From: an uncultured Planctomycetaceae bacterium
GTDB taxonomy: Bacteria > Planctomycetota > Planctomycetia > Pirellulales > Lacipirellulaceae
Reading direction: 5' to 3'
Assembly: GCA_937860165.1 (NCBI GenBank)
Contig: CALMBE010000805.1
Coordinates: forward strand, 1-8,000
Length of the DNA stretch: 8,000 nucleotides
Positions 6,326 to 8,000 of this stretch are shown here, in pieces (position 1 is the first letter of the stretch; each line of letters begins with the position of its first letter). The notes beneath the pieces were generated by a model that saw only the letters and a program-made list of their open reading frames with translations, searched no databases and had not been told where the DNA came from. The position numbers and the translations under genes were made by a program.

Positions 6326-6884
6326 ACCACCCTTCTTCCATCGTCGAGACAATTTGTTGAGCCAATCGCTCGATTGCTTGTTGTTGACTAGTGGCAATTG
6401 ATTGTCCACCCTCGGGGATGAGGCTAGCGGTCTGGTTCACCGGCAACAATTCCGGTGGGAGGGGTACGGTCGTCGGCAACCGCAATGGTTCCCGGCGTCG
6501 ATTCAACCAGGTAATTTCTGCCAACATGTTCAGCTCGATAGCGCGCGGGTCGTCGTTTCTGTTCTCGACCGTGACCCGCTTGGTGTCGCTCACCAAACGA
6601 GCAGACAGAATGCTGTCGGCATCAGGAGAGCCCACCACTTTGTAGGGGGTCTTCAGTTCGATTTCCTTGACTACCGCTTCGGTGAGTCGTTCCCCCAAGT
6701 CCCGGCGAAAACTATCGGACTCGATCATCGGCACGTAGACTGTGCTCACATCGGGTGCATACAGCGTTTGCGATCCCATGCGATAGGAGGCGCAACCCAT
6801 GGCGCAGCAGATCGCAATCAGCGAAGAGGCAAATCCAGACCACGCGCTCCAACCGAAAGATCTAGCGCTGAATCGTGCTGCCAT
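6324..6884 (-). CDS. lptE: LptE-like LPS-assembly lipoprotein
   Basis: LptE sits in the outer membrane as a plug and partner of LptD, which inserts lipopolysaccharide. This 186-residue protein begins with a basic and hydrophobic leader ending in CCAMGC, with lipidation Cys31 preceded by Ala-Met-Gly, a loose lipobox. Then come SYRMGSQTLY (33-42), a VPMIESDSFRRDLGERLTEA stretch (51-70) and a mixed strand-helix body typical of this family in planctomycetes. Similarity to E. coli LptE is low, so the call rests on layout and context. The frame is open to TTG 6920, but ATG 6884 has GGGGAG (complement of 6893-6898) eight bases upstream and is chosen. It overlaps the end of the BamD-like gene by 23 bases, implying translational coupling. 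A polypurine tract lies right at the stop codon. Confidence 0.72.
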   Translation of the reverse strand: MAARFSARSFGWSAWSGFASSLIAICCAMGCASYRMGSQTLYAPDVSTVYVPMIESDSFRRDLGERLTEAVVKEIELKTPYKVVGSPDADSILSARLVSDTKRVTVENRNDDPRAIELNMLAEITWLNRRREPLRLPTTVPLPPELLPVNQTASLIPEGGQSIATSQQQAIERLAQQIVSTMEEGW

Positions 6885-8000
6885 GGCCCTGGCTCCCCAC
6901 GGTTTCCGGACGGCTGGCAATCCCGATTTCGCTTTCGGGAGCTACCAGTGGCACTTGGCGAATCGTTTTCCGCTCGGCGTTCTCGGGAAACATGTCCAAC
7001 AACCAACCCACGTTCGAGACAGGATGTTCAGGCTTCCCAGCTAATTCTTGGTAGCGTTTTCCAGATTCGATTCCCATTGAAGAATTCGGATACTGCTGGG
7101 CAATCTTTTGATAGTAGAACCGGGCGCTGCTGTAATGCTCGGTTTCATCGTAATACTTCGCGGTCACGAAATCACGTTCTGCCAATTTCTCATTCAATTC
7201 TGCTTGAATATCCGTCAATCGCTCGCGTTCTTCGTGGGAAAGTTTCCCCGCAAACTGCTGCTTCAGTTGTTTGACGAGTTTCTTGGCATCTTCGAGCGGG
7301 GTACCATCGTAATCGGGTCCCTGATACATCCGTAGCTTGCACTGCAAACCTAGGATATGAGCCTCGAACTGATGATCGCTCTGCGGATATTCCTCCCGCA
7401 GCACTTTGTACTGGTAATCGGCATCCTCAAATCGCCCTCGCAGGAAGTACGAAATCCCAGCGGCCATCACCGCATCGTCCGCTAATGGCCCGGTCGGATC
7501 TTTGAGGCGAATTCCTTCGTAGGTTTTCATCGCGTTGCCAAGGGTATCGAACCAGGGCCGCGTGTCGTCTAACAGATTGGGGGTCGTTACCCAGTGCGGA
7601 TCATGCTCGTGGTGCTGTTCCCAGTAACGGGCGATCGCAAATTGCCGACGGACCACCGTGTCTAGATGGGGAGAATTCGGATATTTCTCGAGCAGGTCGT
7701 CGTAGTGACTTTGGGCCTTCGAGTAATCATCGCTGAAGAAATAGCTTTCGGCCAAATAAAACATGCCGTCCTGCTCGACGCGGCTACCGGGCCCCCGGGC
7801 GATAGCCGCCTTAAAGGCCGTGGCCGCCTGGTCGTACTCCTGCTGCTTAAATAAAGCCTCGCCCGACTGATACGATTGCAGCGCAATTTGCTGGTCGGGT
7901 CCCATCCCGAATTGACTTTTGATTTCGTCGACCGACTCAATCACCTTGGCATCGTGCAGGAGTCCGTGATTCTCTTTTTGCTTGACCACCTTAGCCACAC
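6862..8000 (-). CDS. BamD-like tetratricopeptide repeat protein, 5' end outside the window
   Basis: The frame is open to the right edge. Its first in-window start-like codon is a GTG at 7998, lying in a hydrophilic stretch with no signal peptide, so the true start is very likely beyond 8000. The 378 residues seen contain TPR-like helical pairs at about 40-70 (GEALFKQQEYDQAATAFKAA), 77-109 (AESYFFSDDYSKAQSHY, then KYPNSP), 174-205 and 272-309 (ARFYYQKIAQQYPNS). These patterns match BamD/YfiO and related tol-pal repeat proteins. BamD helps the Bam complex fold outer-membrane proteins; whether this one does is inferred from repeat type and the overlapping lptE-like gene. At roughly 380 or more residues it is longer than E. 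coli BamD (245), with a linker at 215-270 and a disordered-looking tail (320-378) partly encoded in the overlap. A general TPR scaffold is the alternative. Confidence 0.75.
   Translation of the reverse strand, partial: VAKVVKQKENHGLLHDAKVIESVDEIKSQFGMGPDQQIALQSYQSGEALFKQQEYDQAATAFKAAIARGPGSRVEQDGMFYLAESYFFSDDYSKAQSHYDDLLEKYPNSPHLDTVVRRQFAIARYWEQHHEHDPHWVTTPNLLDDTRPWFDTLGNAMKTYEGIRLKDPTGPLADDAVMAAGISYFLRGRFEDADYQYKVLREEYPQSDHQFEAHILGLQCKLRMYQGPDYDGTPLEDAKKLVKQLKQQFAGKLSHEERERLTDIQAELNEKLAERDFVTAKYYDETEHYSSARFYYQKIAQQYPNSSMGIESGKRYQELAGKPEHPVSNVGWLLDMFPENAERKTIRQVPLVAPESEIGIASRPETVGSQGHGSTIQR
6893..6898 (-). promoter_or_regulatory. Ribosome binding site of lptE, inside the BamD-like gene
   Basis: GGGGAG on the minus strand, eight bases before ATG 6884. 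It decides the lptE start against the earlier TTG 6920 and lies within the last codons of the upstream gene, which favours coupled translation. Confidence 0.6.

Noticed and set aside
6402..7274. Plus-strand open frame of 290 codons opposite lptE and the BamD-like gene
   Set aside because: It is antisense to two genes with family features; the product looks like random basic and polar sequence without motifs.
2634..8000. One long minus-strand operon from the BamD-like gene to fliM
   Set aside because: Gaps of 115-217 bases, unrelated functions and a promoter-like element before proA argue for several units; only the BamD-like/lptE pair is tightly linked.

Overview
The window reads as a chromosomal segment of a planctomycete, probably of the Pirellula/Blastopirellula group. 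This is inferred from three things: a small double zinc-ribbon protein of a planctomycete type (opening CPNGH, then CPFC), a BamD-like TPR gene overlapping an LptE-like lipoprotein gene (a diderm envelope), and a lone fliM among housekeeping genes. By eye the DNA is moderately GC-rich. No rRNA, tRNA, CRISPR array, transposase or phage gene was found.

Layout. On the plus strand, a short CstA-family transporter gene fills 183-1913. Everything else that codes is on the minus strand. Read in the direction of transcription (right to left) it is: a BamD-like TPR gene cut by the right window edge (6862-8000), an lptE-like gene overlapping its end (6324-6884), folP (5306-6196), proA (3799-5088), fliM (2634-3683) and a 116-residue zinc-ribbon gene (1967-2317). 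The zinc-ribbon gene converges on cstA with a 53-base gap.

How they work together. The BamD-like and LptE-like genes are the only clearly coupled pair: they overlap by 23 bases and both fit outer-membrane assembly. folP (folate), proA (proline), fliM (flagellar switch) and the zinc-ribbon gene share a strand but no pathway. They are separated by gaps of 115 to 316 bases, and at least the folP-proA gap holds a plausible promoter with an overlapping dyad, so this is more likely a row of separate units than one operon. The gaps contain short repeats and purine/pyrimidine tracts, described individually.

Two starts differ from the longest reading frames: cstA should begin at 183 rather than 132, and lptE at ATG 6884 (good ribosome binding site) rather than TTG 6920. 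The BamD-like gene almost certainly begins outside the window. I see no convincing new biological system. The best items for a second look are the dyad over the proA promoter, the zinc-ribbon gene with its GC-only hairpin leader, and the isolated fliM with an altered GGxG motif.
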